NCBI RefSeq assembly: GCF_015234275.1
Contig: NZ_JADGII010000002.1
Length of the DNA: 64,000 nucleotides
Strand: one strand, 5' to 3'
From: Prosthecochloris ethylica
Lineage (GTDB): Bacteria; Bacteroidota; Chlorobiia; Chlorobiales; Chlorobiaceae
The notes under the pieces are model-generated. The model was given only the letters and a program-made list of their open reading frames with translations, made no database searches and was not told the origin of the DNA. The stretch's first letter is position 1, and every line of letters begins with the position of its first letter. Below, piece by piece: positions 63,232-64,000 of the stretch. The translations under genes and the position numbers were made by a program.

Positions 63232-64000
63232 ATGGCACGAACACCCCGCATCGACAGACTGCTGACAGGACAGTGTGGAAGTGTCGCCATTTTGTTTGTC
63301 CTGACATTGCCCGTGCTGTTTGGTTTTGCCGCCCTGGCCGTTGACCTGGCCCGTCTCCATCTTACGAAGGTTGAGCTTCAGAATGCAGCTGACGCAGCAG
63401 CTCTGGCCGGTGCTCACATGCTTACCGAACCGTCTGCCGGGGTGTACAATTGGCCGGTTGCCGATTCCACGGCACAGGCTGTAGCCCGGCGAAACGTCGC
63501 CAATGCTGCACAGATAAGGCACTCGAGGATCGAGACCGGATACTGGAACCTCCAGGCTCCGTCCCTCGGTCTGCGTGATCACAGCGAATCAGGGGTACCC
63601 GTCACCGGGGATGTCCCTGCCGTTCGCGCTACAATAGCCATTTCCAGCACAGAAAACGATGGTCCCCTCAACTTTTTTTTCGCGCCCTTGCTGGGTATTT
63701 TCAATTCATCTCTGAGTATTGCCGACAGTGATATCCAGGCCAGTGCCGTTGCCGTGGTCGCCTCGACAACGGGAGGTTCAGGCATGTTTCCCTTCGCAGT
63801 CTCGCAATGCATCTTGGACGAATTATGGGACTCCGGTACAAACAGCCCCAAAATCAATCCAGCGACGGGACACCCGTACATCTTCGAAATCGGTACCATT
63901 TACCCCGCTTCCGGCTGTTTCACCGGCCAATGGACCACCTTTGCCGAACAGGAGAACAGCGTTCCGGCCATCAGGCAGCTGATCGCTGACGGCAACCCGA
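63232..64000 (+). CDS. tadG: TadG-like protein, cut by the window edge
   Basis: 256 codons are open to the right edge. The start MARTPRIDRLLTGQCGSVAILF leads into the TadG membrane segment LPVLFGFAALAVDLARL and the following QNAADAAALAGAHML, the classic flp-associated TadG motif. The von Willebrand-type C-terminal part lies beyond the window. It starts 3 bp after tadE. The Tad ATPase and membrane-platform genes (tadA, tadB, tadC) should lie to the right. Confidence 0.88.
   Translation, partial: MARTPRIDRLLTGQCGSVAILFVLTLPVLFGFAALAVDLARLHLTKVELQNAADAAALAGAHMLTEPSAGVYNWPVADSTAQAVARRNVANAAQIRHSRIETGYWNLQAPSLGLRDHSESGVPVTGDVPAVRATIAISSTENDGPLNFFFAPLLGIFNSSLSIADSDIQASAVAVVASTTGGSGMFPFAVSQCILDELWDSGTNSPKINPATGHPYIFEIGTIYPASGCFTGQWTTFAEQENSVPAIRQLIADGNP

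Noticed and set aside
1..64000. CRISPR arrays, tRNA or rRNA genes, insertion sequences and attachment sites
   Set aside because: No regular spaced repeats, cloverleaf genes, transposase frames or flanking direct repeats were seen on reading through; no search program was run.

Overview
The window looks like the chromosome of a green sulfur bacterium (Chlorobi; a Chlorobium, Chlorobaculum or Prosthecochloris type). The main reason is the two-subunit ATP-citrate lyase pair aclB-aclA, the hallmark of the reverse TCA cycle. The phospho-histidine falls at AclA residue 273. A rubredoxin, a hybrid cluster protein and many radical SAM enzymes fit an anaerobe. No tRNA, rRNA, IS element, phage or CRISPR array was seen. 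Genus assignment is inference.

Left part (1-20.6 kb): periplasmic protease prc, then argH and a DEDDh exonuclease. Next is an arginine operon read leftward, argC-J-B-F-R-G, which includes its own repressor gene argR. The 250 bp upstream of argC carries at least three near-perfect ARG boxes around a plausible promoter. Divergently lie a periplasmic-binding-like protein, a GGDEF cyclase and two LolC/E-type permeases, then small genes (DUF2391, rubredoxin, GNAT, lipocalin, TMEM165-like), fetAB and lgt.

Middle (20.7-40.2 kb): aclBA with a strong terminator, an alpha/beta hydrolase, a HerA-like ATPase, and an ion-transport and stress block (P-type ATPase, two Usp proteins, CPA2 antiporter with a TrkA domain, SulP permease). 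Then come a SleB-like hydrolase, mreB and an ECF sigma / anti-sigma / Spy-like module.

Accessory region (40.2-53.8 kb): this is the most interesting part and appears to be a biosynthetic locus of the RiPP type that I cannot match to a described pathway. One leftward operon contains, in transcription order, a cupin, a radical SAM protein, a 277-residue protein of unknown family, a Gfo/Idh/MocA oxidoreductase, three more radical SAM proteins and a PqqD-like (RRE) protein, nearly all joined by ATGA overlaps. A second leftward operon holds a GNAT protein, a zinc alcohol-dehydrogenase-like protein, a TrpD-like phosphoribosyltransferase with altered motifs, and a radical SAM/SPASM maturase. That maturase converges on a small Nif11-type precursor peptide with a GG motif and a 12-residue tail. 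A methyltransferase, a UPF0282-like metallo-hydrolase and a tiny PLDc_N membrane protein sit between the two.

Right part (54-64 kb): a 3D-domain lipoprotein, hcp with an Rrf2 regulator whose promoter overlaps a clear dyad, a KamA-family enzyme, a lipoprotein, a PAP2 phosphatase, a broken gene remnant, and the start of a Tad/Flp pilus locus (flp, cpaB, cpaC, tadE, tadG) that runs off the right edge. The Flp pilin has an unusual duplicated prepilin motif.
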